From Sedimentisphaerales bacterium (GTDB lineage: Bacteria > Planctomycetota > Phycisphaerae > Sedimentisphaerales > Anaerobacaceae), in contig JAFGCD010000040.1 of the NCBI GenBank assembly GCA_016932835.1, positions 1 to 64,000 of the forward strand: 64,000 nucleotides of DNA. The letters run 5' to 3'. The notes beneath the pieces were generated by a model, which was given only the letters and a program-made list of their open reading frames with translations, had not been told where the DNA came from and made no database searches. Shown one piece after another: positions 46,995 through 55,401 of this stretch. How positions within the stretch are numbered: the first letter of the stretch is position 1; every line of letters starts with the position of its first letter. A program made the translations under genes and the position numbers.

Positions 46995-48854
46995 ATGGAG
47001 AATACTGTTGACTACGTCAGGTTGGTGAAACGGGCGCAACTCGGTGAAAAAGCGAGTCTTGATAAGTTGACCGAGGTGGCCGAGGAACGTCTGCGCGTGG
47101 ACGTATTTCGTTTGACACTCAGAGAGGATTTGGCTCAGGAAATAGTGCAGGAGAGCTTGTTTGAGATGTTGCGAGTACTGAACAATCTGAAAGATGCACA
47201 TCGTTTCTGGCCCTGGCTATATAAGATAGCTCTCAACAAGATGCGGCTTCATTACCGGACCGAAACTCGCCGAAAGGCCGTTACCGCTGCTGCTGTTGTT
47301 CAAAAGCATGCTTATGAAAACGGTGGCGACCAGGCAATGGCCGGCGCCATAAGCGAGGAACTGAGAGAGATAGTCATAGGCGCGATGCGCAGCCTGAAGC
47401 CCCGGCACCGGATAATCCTGACGATGCGCTGCTATCGCGAGATGGATTATGCCGAGATAGCTGAATCGATGGATTGCAGCGAATTTGCCGCCAAAATGCT
47501 CTTTTATCGAGCCAAAAAATCCTTGCGTAAGCAGCTCGCCCGCTTTGGTTTTGGCAGGAGCATGCTCCTTAGCGCCCTGGTTTTGTTTGGCAAGATTACC
47601 GCTCGCAGCGAGGCCGCCGCTCATCTTACGATTTCCGGTGCGGCCATGAAGGTCGGGGCCGGAGCCGGAATCGTCGGTTTCGCTACAAGCTCGACAGGGA
47701 TTGTCTCTGTTGCTGTTGCAAGTGTTCTGGCGGTCGGCGCCGCTGCGGTGACTACCGGACCGGCGGCAAGAGACTACAAAGCCGCACACGCCGGCCTCGG
47801 CGGTGATCAGGTTGTGATGGATATGGGCTCGTTGGGGCGGGGCAATGAGGAATTATGGTGTTACCATCCCGGTTCTGTGAACGGCCCCGTAATGATGCGA
47901 TTGATGCGCCGCGATTCGGACAACGGGAATCCCTATTGTAGCTGGCTGCAGAACGAGCAGGCTGCGTACCGCTTCGATAAGGACAGAAATACGGTCTTCA
48001 TTGAGAACCACCGAATATGGCGCGAGGATATGTCGGTGTGGCGATTGCCGACGGACGAACCTGAGTTGAGTGAGTTTCTCTCTCGCGTCGAAGGGCGAAT
48101 TGACAAAATGCGCTACGTTCGAACCGGCGGTCCGGGCCTGCTGGTAGTCAGCCGGCGAGCCGAACAGGACCGCAGGCCAATTGTCACTCGCCACTTCAAT
48201 GTTCTTGACGAGCAGTACTTTCTATATGCGTGGCCCGCTTGCGTGAATCTTGTTGATAATCGTGACGCAATGCACAAACGAGGCTGGACATATTTCCGCG
48301 TTGCCGGGCGAATCGACGATGATGAGATTACCGGTACGGGGCGGATACCCTTCAGCAATGCCGCTCGATCCCGTTTCGGACCGTGGTTGAAGCTGAGAAT
48401 CGGCGGGAACGTGACACTTGGAGACAACGGCTTGGAGGCGCGCGTCTATGACAACCGGAGGCTTGTTGCCGGTTACGGCGGAGAAAGCTTCTTTGAAGGG
48501 TTGTCTCGGCCGTGGATAGGCCTGCATACGATCGATATGGTCCGACGAGATGCGGCGCGACGCCGGGTATGGTTCGAGACGACACGGCTCGGCGAGGAAC
48601 ATATGGCGGCTGTCTCGCTGTCGCATGATAACGCGGAGTTGACCTACACGATAAACATGGAAAAAGATATTATTGAAAGAATAGATTTTGTCGCCAGTGA
48701 TGGTCGCCGGGGCGAGCTGAAATTCACTTATCTCGAAGACATCGAGGGCCTGGGCCAGGAGTTTGTCTGTCCGCAGTGGGAAAATCCTGACCAACGGCGG
48801 CGCAGAGGCCCGGATATGCTGTGGTTATTGAATTTGGTTGATGGAAAATGGTGA
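46995..48854 (+). CDS. ECF-type RNA polymerase sigma factor fused to a membrane segment and large C-terminal domain
   Basis: Residues 5-90 form sigma region 2 (LREDLAQEIVQESLFEML, RFWPWLYKIALNKMRLHYR). Residues 118-185 form region 4, with the helix-turn-helix RCYREMDYAEIAESMDCSEFAAKMLFYRAKK cut here by its two halves. A hydrophobic, Gly/Ala-rich stretch follows (LLSALVLFGK near 191 and IVSVAVASVLAVGAAAV at 236-252), consistent with a membrane anchor. The remaining 360 residues (WREDMSVWRLPTDEPEL, RPWIGLHTIDMVRRDAARRR) match no domain I know and would lie outside the cytoplasm. Fused sensor-sigma proteins of this sort suggest signalling without a separate anti-sigma factor. The stop lies inside the 5' end of the next open frame, suggesting a shared transcript and target. 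Confidence 0.85.
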   Translation: MENTVDYVRLVKRAQLGEKASLDKLTEVAEERLRVDVFRLTLREDLAQEIVQESLFEMLRVLNNLKDAHRFWPWLYKIALNKMRLHYRTETRRKAVTAAAVVQKHAYENGGDQAMAGAISEELREIVIGAMRSLKPRHRIILTMRCYREMDYAEIAESMDCSEFAAKMLFYRAKKSLRKQLARFGFGRSMLLSALVLFGKITARSEAAAHLTISGAAMKVGAGAGIVGFATSSTGIVSVAVASVLAVGAAAVTTGPAARDYKAAHAGLGGDQVVMDMGSLGRGNEELWCYHPGSVNGPVMMRLMRRDSDNGNPYCSWLQNEQAAYRFDKDRNTVFIENHRIWREDMSVWRLPTDEPELSEFLSRVEGRIDKMRYVRTGGPGLLVVSRRAEQDRRPIVTRHFNVLDEQYFLYAWPACVNLVDNRDAMHKRGWTYFRVAGRIDDDEITGTGRIPFSNAARSRFGPWLKLRIGGNVTLGDNGLEARVYDNRRLVAGYGGESFFEGLSRPWIGLHTIDMVRRDAARRRVWFETTRLGEEHMAAVSLSHDNAELTYTINMEKDIIERIDFVASDGRRGELKFTYLEDIEGLGQEFVCPQWENPDQRRRRGPDMLWLLNLVDGKW

Positions 48855-48925
48855 ACGGTTGTTCGAAAATAGCCCGTGGCCGTGGCGACAGACTTGCGAG
48901 ACTCGGCGCAGAAAATGCAGAGCCG

Positions 48926-51900
48926 ATGAAATCGAAAAGTGCTGCCGCAGCGGTAGTGTTGTTGTGGTTCTTGTCGGTTTCTGCCGGCGCTGCATTTGGA
49001 AGGCAGATTTTCGTGGACGCCGACGCCGTCGGAGCAAATGACGGATCGAGTTGGGGCAATGCCTTCAATCATCTAAGGGATGCTATAGCGGCCTGTTCGA
49101 GCGGCGATGAGATAAGAGTCGCCCAGGGTGTTTATAAGCCTGACCGAGGGGCGGGAGTAACGGCCGGGGACCGGGGAGCGACTTTCCAATTGACCGATGA
49201 GGTCGTTGTCAGGGGCGGATATGCCGGATATGGACAGCCGATCCCAGATGCGAGAAACATCACGGCGTACGAAACTATCCTCAGCGGAGACCTCCATGGC
49301 AATGATTCTCCTGCAACTGAAGTCCGCTATCTGCTGACCGATCCGACCAGGAGCGGAAACAGCTACAATGTCGTCACCGGCACCGATTGCGGCAGGACGG
49401 CCGTCCTGGATGGGTTTACCATTACCGGCGGCAATGCCAATGGTACGAGATCGAGAGACAGAGTCGGCGGCGGAATCCACGACGGAGACTTGACGGTAAG
49501 CTACTGCAAAATCGTGCGAAATTCCGCCGCGGAAGGGGGTGCAGGGGTGGGCTGCTACGGAGGAGCTGCGCTGATGGACTGTAATATCAGCGACAACTCG
49601 GCACTTTACGCCGGAGGAGTCTATAATGTCCAGGAGGTGGCCAACTGCACCATTTCCCGTAATTGGGCTACCGTTTACAGCGGCGGAGGCATGAGCATAC
49701 TTAGTGACGCCGCGAGAGTGACCGATTCGACTTTCAGCGACAACTCCGCAGCTCAACACGGAGGCGCGGTCCATGTCATGTACTCAGACCCCGTATTCAC
49801 GCGATGCACCTTCAGCAATAACTGGGCCATGGGAAATGGAGGTGGACTCTACGTTGACGGCAGTACGAGTGGCGGAGAGCCCTTCTTATATCAGTGCAGA
49901 ATCGTACAAAATACCACAGAGGGAGCAGGAGGAGGTGTGTACAGCTACGGCTACACGCTCAGCACATTGACGAGTTGTCTCGTCATCGGCAACGTCGCAG
50001 CAGGCGACGGAGGCGGAATATGCGATACATTCAACGCAAGCAGTGCAGTACTAAACTGCACATTAGCTCAAAACACGGCTTCGGGCAGGGGAGGCGCTAT
50101 TTGCTACGACTCAGAGGTAGTTGCCGGCCGGTTGGTAACCAACAGTATTCTGTGGAATAACTCCGACAGCCTCGGAGGAACATCGGAGGAGTCTCAACTG
50201 TTCATCAAGAGCGGCCCCGCCGAATCGCCGATCCTGTACAGTTGCATCCAGGGGTGGAGCGGAACCATGGGAGGGGCAGGCCAGATTGGGACTATCGGTG
50301 AAGAGCCGGCATTTGCAGATGCTAACGGGGCTGACGAAATAGCAGGCACCGAAGACGATAATCTGCGCCTGAGTGTGGGATCACCTTGCATTGATTCCGG
50401 TGATAACTCCGTCGTCGAACCCGGCGCCGTCGATTTGGACGGCAAGCCGCGGATTGTGCACAGTTTCGTCGATATGGGCGCATACGAGTCTGAAGGCTAT
50501 GGCAAGGGAGTCCCGCCACGTTACGAAATTATCGATTTGGGAACCCTGGGCGGATCCTACAGCAGGGCCTACGGTATCAACGAATTAGGCCGGATAGTCG
50601 GCACTTCTCAGACCGCAGGCGGGCAGTTGCATGCATTTGCATGGGATGATGAAGTGGGGATGATCGACATCGGAACATTGGGAGGCAGTGCCAGTACCGC
50701 CTACGCGATAAACAGGGCAGGCCGAGTCGTCGGCTCGGCCAGAACCGCAAGCGGAGAACTGCACGCTTTTCTCTGGGACAAGGGAAAAATCATAGACCTT
50801 GGAATTCTGCCGGGTGGAAGTTGCACCGAGGCGCTTGCGATAAACGATGCAGAACAGGTCGTCGGTCCCGCAAGGACATCCGCGACGATATATACCTGGC
50901 AGCGGGCGTTCTTGTGGGAAAACGATGCAATCGCTGATCTTGGCCTCTTGAGCGGCGCCGGCAACAGCAGCGCCTCAGACATCAATATCCGTGGACAGGT
51001 CACGGGAACCTCAGGGGATCGCGCATTTTTGTGGGACAGCACCACAGGAATGAGAGACCTGGTCGGGTTTCAAAGCCAGGGCAATGCGATAAACGACAGA
51101 GGGACCGTAGCTGTTTCCTCGCTTGGGACTTACTACCTCTGGGACGCTATCGGCGGCTTGCTTGATATGAATCTTATCCAGTACAGCAGAGTAAATGCCC
51201 TAAACAATAACGACCAGGTCGTTGGCGATTTCGATTACCTCGGCGGAGCCAATACGCACGCTTTTCTGTGGGACAGCAGCTATGGAATGGTGGACCTGAA
51301 CGACTTTGTGACGAGCGATCCGACCTGGAAGGAACTCTATTCCGCAGGCGAAATTAACGACAAAGGCCAAATCGTCGGCTACGGCCTGACCGATACCGAC
51401 CAGTGGCACGCTTTCCTGATGAATCCGGTGCCGGCTGATTCCTGTTTAGTGGCGCACTGGATGCTCGACGAGACCGAGGGCAGTGTGGCGCAGGATGCAG
51501 CCGGCGACAACCACGGCTTCCTGCAGGGAGACCCCCAATGGCGACCGTACAGCGGTCGCATGGACGGAGCGATGGAATTCGACGGAGAAGGCGACTATAT
51601 CAACTGCGGAAACAGCGCCGTATTCGATCTTACAGAACACATTACGCTTGCCGCCTGGGTCAATATCAACGCCGTGAATGTCGATTGGCAGGCGATTGTG
51701 ACAAAGGGCGATTCGGCTTGGAGGCTCTCGACCGTCGAGGACGAAATGAGATTCCACTTTGCCGTCACGGGAGGGCCCCCATGGAACTTCATAAATGGAA
51801 ATACACAGGTCGCGCCGCATGAATGGCATCATATCTGCGGAACTTACGACGGGGAGAATATGCGCCTCTATATCGACGGCATCGAGGATTCCGCGAGCCC

Positions 51901-54193
51901 TGTGCCTGAGAGTAACGGAATCTCGACCAACAGTTACAACGTTCTTATCGGAGAGAACGAGGAGAATCCGGATCGATATTGGGACGGCCTGCTCGACGAT
52001 ATCAGGATATACAGTTGCCCCCTTACCGACGCCGAAATCCGTGAGCTGTTCTTGAAGGCGCCGATTTATGTTGACCAGGAAGCGCCCGGAGCAAACAACG
52101 GCTCAAGTTGGACCGATGCCTTCACCGGCGTTCAGGATGCCCTGACTTCGGCTTCCGGAGGGAATCATATTCATGTTGCATCGGGAATGTACAAGCCCGA
52201 TTTCGGCTCAACCGTGACCCCTGGGGACAGGAATGCGGCTTTTCAACTGGTCGATGGAGTATCATTGAGAGGCGGTTTCGCCGGATTCGGTGAGCCGAAT
52301 CCGAAGATGCGGGACTTCCAATCCTATGAGACTGTTCTAAGCGGCGATCTTGCCGGCGACGACGGACCGCAATTTGCAAACAACACCGAAAACAGCCGCC
52401 ACGTCGTCACCGCCGACGGGACAAGTGCAACCGCCTTGCTCGAAGGCTTTACTATTACCGCAGGCAATGCGGAGAATCTCGGAGGCGGAGGAATCCGCAT
52501 CCTCTCTGGAATGGCGACGCTGCAGGATTGCAGGTTTGTCGCAAACTCCGCAGGCCGGGGTGGGGGAATGTACAACGAATCATCGAGCCCAACCATTATC
52601 AATGTCGAATTCAGGGACAACCGGGCATTCCTCGATGACGCAGCGGATAATCCGAGGGGCGGAGGAATGTATAACTACAAGAGCAGTCCGAGGATCGAGA
52701 ACTGCTTGTTTGTGGGTAATGCCGTCGGTGCTTCGACCGGCGACGGCGGCGACGGAGGCGCGATATTCTGCGGCGACAGTAATCCGACGCTTGTCAACTG
52801 TGTTATGAGGTCGAATACCGCCTGGATTGGAGGCGGCATGACCAGTTGGTGGGGCCGAGGCGGAACACTGGTGAACTGCGTCTTCAACAGTAACTCGGCA
52901 GGCAGCCGGGGCGGAGCCCTGGACAGCTTCGAAAACAACCCGACGCTGATTAACTGCACTTTCACCGCAAACGCCGCCGCAGCCGTCGGAGGGGTATCCA
53001 ACGAAGGCGGGAATATGACCGTCGTCAACTCCATACTCCACGGAAATATCGACGGGACCGAAGACATAGAGGATGCCCAGATCACAACTACCGGGGGCGA
53101 CCTGACGATCAGCTTCAGTTGCGTCGAAGGATGGACAGGCCTGCTCGGGGGAACGAACAATATCGATGCCGAAACGGTCTTCATCGACCCCCCCGGCGCC
53201 GACGGAATGACGGGAACCGAAGATGACGACCTCCGACCGGCGGCGGGCTCGCTCGTAATCGATTCCGGCGACAACTCGGCCCTTTTACCATTCGTTGTCG
53301 TTGACCTCGACGGAAACCCGCGAATCATCCGTGACATTGTCGATATGGGAGCGTATGAATTCGCCGGAGAACTCAGATGGTATGTAGATGTCAACAGCGG
53401 AGACGACAATAACAGCGGCTTGAGTCCGGACGATGCCTTTGCGACGATACAGAAGGGAATAAACAGCGCCGCCGAGGGCTATGCCGTCGTAGTCTATCCC
53501 GGAGTCTATCATGAAGACCTTAATTTCAACGGCAAGGCCATAACGGTTATGGGCCAGGGCAGCGATGCCGCTGTCATCGAAGCTTCCACTTATGCGGTGA
53601 CATTCCACCGGGGAGAAGACGCAAACAGCGTCTTGAGGAATGTCGTCATAAGAAACTGCGGAATCGCAGGAATCCTTGTCTCAGGATGTTCGCCGAAAAT
53701 AACCAATGTGACAGTCGTCGAAAACGAAATCGGAATATTAAAAGTCAACTGGGGCAGCCCCGATATAAGCAACAGCATCTTCTGGAACAATGCCAGTGCC
53801 GACCTTATTGAGTGCCAGGCAAGATTCAGTTGCATCCAGCGAGGCGGACCCGGCGAAGGAAACATCAACAAATATCCGCTGTTCGCCGATTTGGCAGGCG
53901 GCGATTACCACCTGCTCTCGCAGCGAGGACGTTATAGAGCCACAACAAAAGAGTGGATCCTCGACGATATCACCAGCCCCTGCGTTGATGCCGCAGAGCC
54001 ATGGGTAAATCCCGCCCCCGAACGTATGCCCAATGGAGCAAGGTTGAATATGGGGGCTTTTGGCGGTACGTACTATGCCAGTATGAGCGAATGGCCCATT
54101 GCAGGAGACGTAAACCGCGATGGAGCCGTCAATATGGCCGATTTTGCCATATTTGCCGATGGGTGGCTCTTGAATATGGAATGGGCTCAGTAG
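48926..54193 (+). CDS. Giant secreted multidomain protein: beta-helix, HAF repeats, LamG, beta-helix, dockerin-like end
   Basis: I choose the ATG at 48926, right before a signal peptide (KSKSAAAAVVLLWFLSVSAGA). The open frame begins at 48848, overlapping the sigma stop as ATGGTGA, and either start is possible. The order of domains, numbered from 48848, is as follows. Residues 50-555 are a polymorphic-outer-membrane-type beta-helix (GGGIHDGDLTVSYCKIV). Residues 560-860 are HAF repeats (IIDLGTLGGSYSRAYGIN, GRIVGTSQTAGGQLHAF). Residues 864-1070 are a LamG/concanavalin-like domain (VAHWMLDETEG, ITLAAWVNI). Residues 1072-1500 are a second beta-helix whose first 100 residues duplicate the first. 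Residues 1510-1740 are a NosD/DUF1565-like helix. Residues 1752-1781 are a dockerin-like end (AGDVNRDGAVNMADFAIF). It is probably a surface or extracellular glycan-binding protein. Confidence 0.88.
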   Translation: MKSKSAAAAVVLLWFLSVSAGAAFGRQIFVDADAVGANDGSSWGNAFNHLRDAIAACSSGDEIRVAQGVYKPDRGAGVTAGDRGATFQLTDEVVVRGGYAGYGQPIPDARNITAYETILSGDLHGNDSPATEVRYLLTDPTRSGNSYNVVTGTDCGRTAVLDGFTITGGNANGTRSRDRVGGGIHDGDLTVSYCKIVRNSAAEGGAGVGCYGGAALMDCNISDNSALYAGGVYNVQEVANCTISRNWATVYSGGGMSILSDAARVTDSTFSDNSAAQHGGAVHVMYSDPVFTRCTFSNNWAMGNGGGLYVDGSTSGGEPFLYQCRIVQNTTEGAGGGVYSYGYTLSTLTSCLVIGNVAAGDGGGICDTFNASSAVLNCTLAQNTASGRGGAICYDSEVVAGRLVTNSILWNNSDSLGGTSEESQLFIKSGPAESPILYSCIQGWSGTMGGAGQIGTIGEEPAFADANGADEIAGTEDDNLRLSVGSPCIDSGDNSVVEPGAVDLDGKPRIVHSFVDMGAYESEGYGKGVPPRYEIIDLGTLGGSYSRAYGINELGRIVGTSQTAGGQLHAFAWDDEVGMIDIGTLGGSASTAYAINRAGRVVGSARTASGELHAFLWDKGKIIDLGILPGGSCTEALAINDAEQVVGPARTSATIYTWQRAFLWENDAIADLGLLSGAGNSSASDINIRGQVTGTSGDRAFLWDSTTGMRDLVGFQSQGNAINDRGTVAVSSLGTYYLWDAIGGLLDMNLIQYSRVNALNNNDQVVGDFDYLGGANTHAFLWDSSYGMVDLNDFVTSDPTWKELYSAGEINDKGQIVGYGLTDTDQWHAFLMNPVPADSCLVAHWMLDETEGSVAQDAAGDNHGFLQGDPQWRPYSGRMDGAMEFDGEGDYINCGNSAVFDLTEHITLAAWVNINAVNVDWQAIVTKGDSAWRLSTVEDEMRFHFAVTGGPPWNFINGNTQVAPHEWHHICGTYDGENMRLYIDGIEDSASPVPESNGISTNSYNVLIGENEENPDRYWDGLLDDIRIYSCPLTDAEIRELFLKAPIYVDQEAPGANNGSSWTDAFTGVQDALTSASGGNHIHVASGMYKPDFGSTVTPGDRNAAFQLVDGVSLRGGFAGFGEPNPKMRDFQSYETVLSGDLAGDDGPQFANNTENSRHVVTADGTSATALLEGFTITAGNAENLGGGGIRILSGMATLQDCRFVANSAGRGGGMYNESSSPTIINVEFRDNRAFLDDAADNPRGGGMYNYKSSPRIENCLFVGNAVGASTGDGGDGGAIFCGDSNPTLVNCVMRSNTAWIGGGMTSWWGRGGTLVNCVFNSNSAGSRGGALDSFENNPTLINCTFTANAAAAVGGVSNEGGNMTVVNSILHGNIDGTEDIEDAQITTTGGDLTISFSCVEGWTGLLGGTNNIDAETVFIDPPGADGMTGTEDDDLRPAAGSLVIDSGDNSALLPFVVVDLDGNPRIIRDIVDMGAYEFAGELRWYVDVNSGDDNNSGLSPDDAFATIQKGINSAAEGYAVVVYPGVYHEDLNFNGKAITVMGQGSDAAVIEASTYAVTFHRGEDANSVLRNVVIRNCGIAGILVSGCSPKITNVTVVENEIGILKVNWGSPDISNSIFWNNASADLIECQARFSCIQRGGPGEGNINKYPLFADLAGGDYHLLSQRGRYRATTKEWILDDITSPCVDAAEPWVNPAPERMPNGARLNMGAFGGTYYASMSEWPIAGDVNRDGAVNMADFAIFADGWLLNMEWAQ

Positions 54194-54245
54194 CAGTCAA
54201 ATACGGCATTATTGGGGGCCGACAGCGAGTTTTTTTTGACTTTTG

Positions 54246-54274
54246 TTGACAAAAATCGGACATGTTGATATAAT
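54246..54274 (+). promoter_or_regulatory. Perfect consensus sigma-70 promoter for the pseudopilin gene
   Basis: TTGACA at 54246-54251 and TATAAT at 54269-54274 are separated by exactly 17 bp. It lies 39 bp before the pseudopilin ATG and just after a run of eight T that ends the giant gene's 3' region. Confidence 0.8.
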
Positions 54275-54276
54275 GA

Positions 54277-54302
54277 GACAGGTGTAGGTTCGTTAACCTG
54301 TC
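54277..54302 (+). promoter_or_regulatory. Inverted repeat at the expected transcription start
   Basis: GACAGGT (54277-54283) and ACCTGTC (54296-54302) are exact complements around a 12-base centre. This places the dyad directly after the -10 box. It could be an operator or a 5' mRNA stem protecting the transcript. Confidence 0.45.
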
Positions 54303-54312
54303 GAGAAATTGT

Positions 54313-55242
54313 ATGATGTGTCCAGGAATGGGAGAAAAACCTGGTGCGCTGTGGCGTGGGGTTGTTGGAAAAGTGGGGATACGGGAGGGGTTTACACTTC
54401 TTGAGATACTTGTGGTCATATCGATTATATCGCTTCTGATGGGTATCCTTGTGCCCGCTGTCGGCAGAGTCAGACGGCAGGCGCGAAGTATTCTCGGCGC
54501 AGCCGATCAGCATCAAGTTGTAAAAGCGCTTTTCTGCTATGCAGCCGACAGCGACGACCTTTTTCCGGAGTCTGTCGCGACAATAGGAGATGTGAATGTT
54601 GCATGGAACTGGACCGAGCCGACCACTGTGACCGGAATCTCCGAGCGAACCTGGAGACACAAACGGTCTATGAGTTCCTATCTTGGCGATTACATTTCAG
54701 AGGCCAGCCAAATGGCCTGCCGAAACGCCCCTCGCGAGCATGAGTATCTTCAGGAGGCATGGGATGAGGGCGATGACTGGATAAACCCTGCACTCATGGC
54801 GAAAGTGCCCCTGACCAGCACCTATTGTTTCTACTGGAATTATACCGGCTACCTGACGCCGGAGCGCCTGTTCAGGGGGCCGTCGAGCACCATGAGCGGT
54901 TCGCGTGAAAGCAGTCTGCTGATTAGTTGTTATTTCGGGTTCGACCATTGGCGGAGTATGGGCGTTTACAGTAGTTGTGAGAAGTTCAGAGGCGCCGGAA
55001 TAACAGAAGAAACTTACATGGGTTCGGCATACTACTGGTCCGGATTGAGTCCCGATACAGACCTGTCCGAACTCAAAATCAGACTGCACGCCGGCTACAC
55101 CGATGGTCATGTCGGAAGCTACTTGGCATCGCAAGTCGTCCCGATGCAGGCGATCATAACTCCTGCTACAGGAGAGCCCTACCCGCTGGGAACCGGAGAG
55201 GGACCGGGCGTCTTCTTTCTGCCTGAAGACGCAGTACGCTGA
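54313..55242 (+). CDS. Pseudopilin (prepilin-type N-terminal domain), divergent member
   Basis: The 309-residue protein has a longer leader (about 25 residues) before the prepilin cleavage site and helix, REGFTLLEILVVISIISLLM. A globular domain follows with YAADSDDLFPES and a C-terminal HAGYTDGHVGSY that corresponds to the H-x-DG tail of related planctomycete pseudopilins. It is more distant from the pair at 32560-35079 than those are from each other. The ATG at 54313 lacks a clear ribosome binding site, and an ATG at 54331 is a poorer choice. Its own consensus promoter means it can be expressed independently of the sigma and giant genes upstream. Confidence 0.85.
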   Translation: MMCPGMGEKPGALWRGVVGKVGIREGFTLLEILVVISIISLLMGILVPAVGRVRRQARSILGAADQHQVVKALFCYAADSDDLFPESVATIGDVNVAWNWTEPTTVTGISERTWRHKRSMSSYLGDYISEASQMACRNAPREHEYLQEAWDEGDDWINPALMAKVPLTSTYCFYWNYTGYLTPERLFRGPSSTMSGSRESSLLISCYFGFDHWRSMGVYSSCEKFRGAGITEETYMGSAYYWSGLSPDTDLSELKIRLHAGYTDGHVGSYLASQVVPMQAIITPATGEPYPLGTGEGPGVFFLPEDAVR

Positions 55243-55401
55243 AAATGCGGAACCCAGGGCCTTCGCTCTCTGCAGGCAGTGCGCGGAGTCACCTGCTTGT
55301 CATCCGTTAACCGCTTTTACGGCGAAGCATCGAATGGCCGACATCCCCGCCCAATGCTGGAAGGGCGTGCGAACAACTATCCTGATATGTGCTTCGCCGG
55401 C

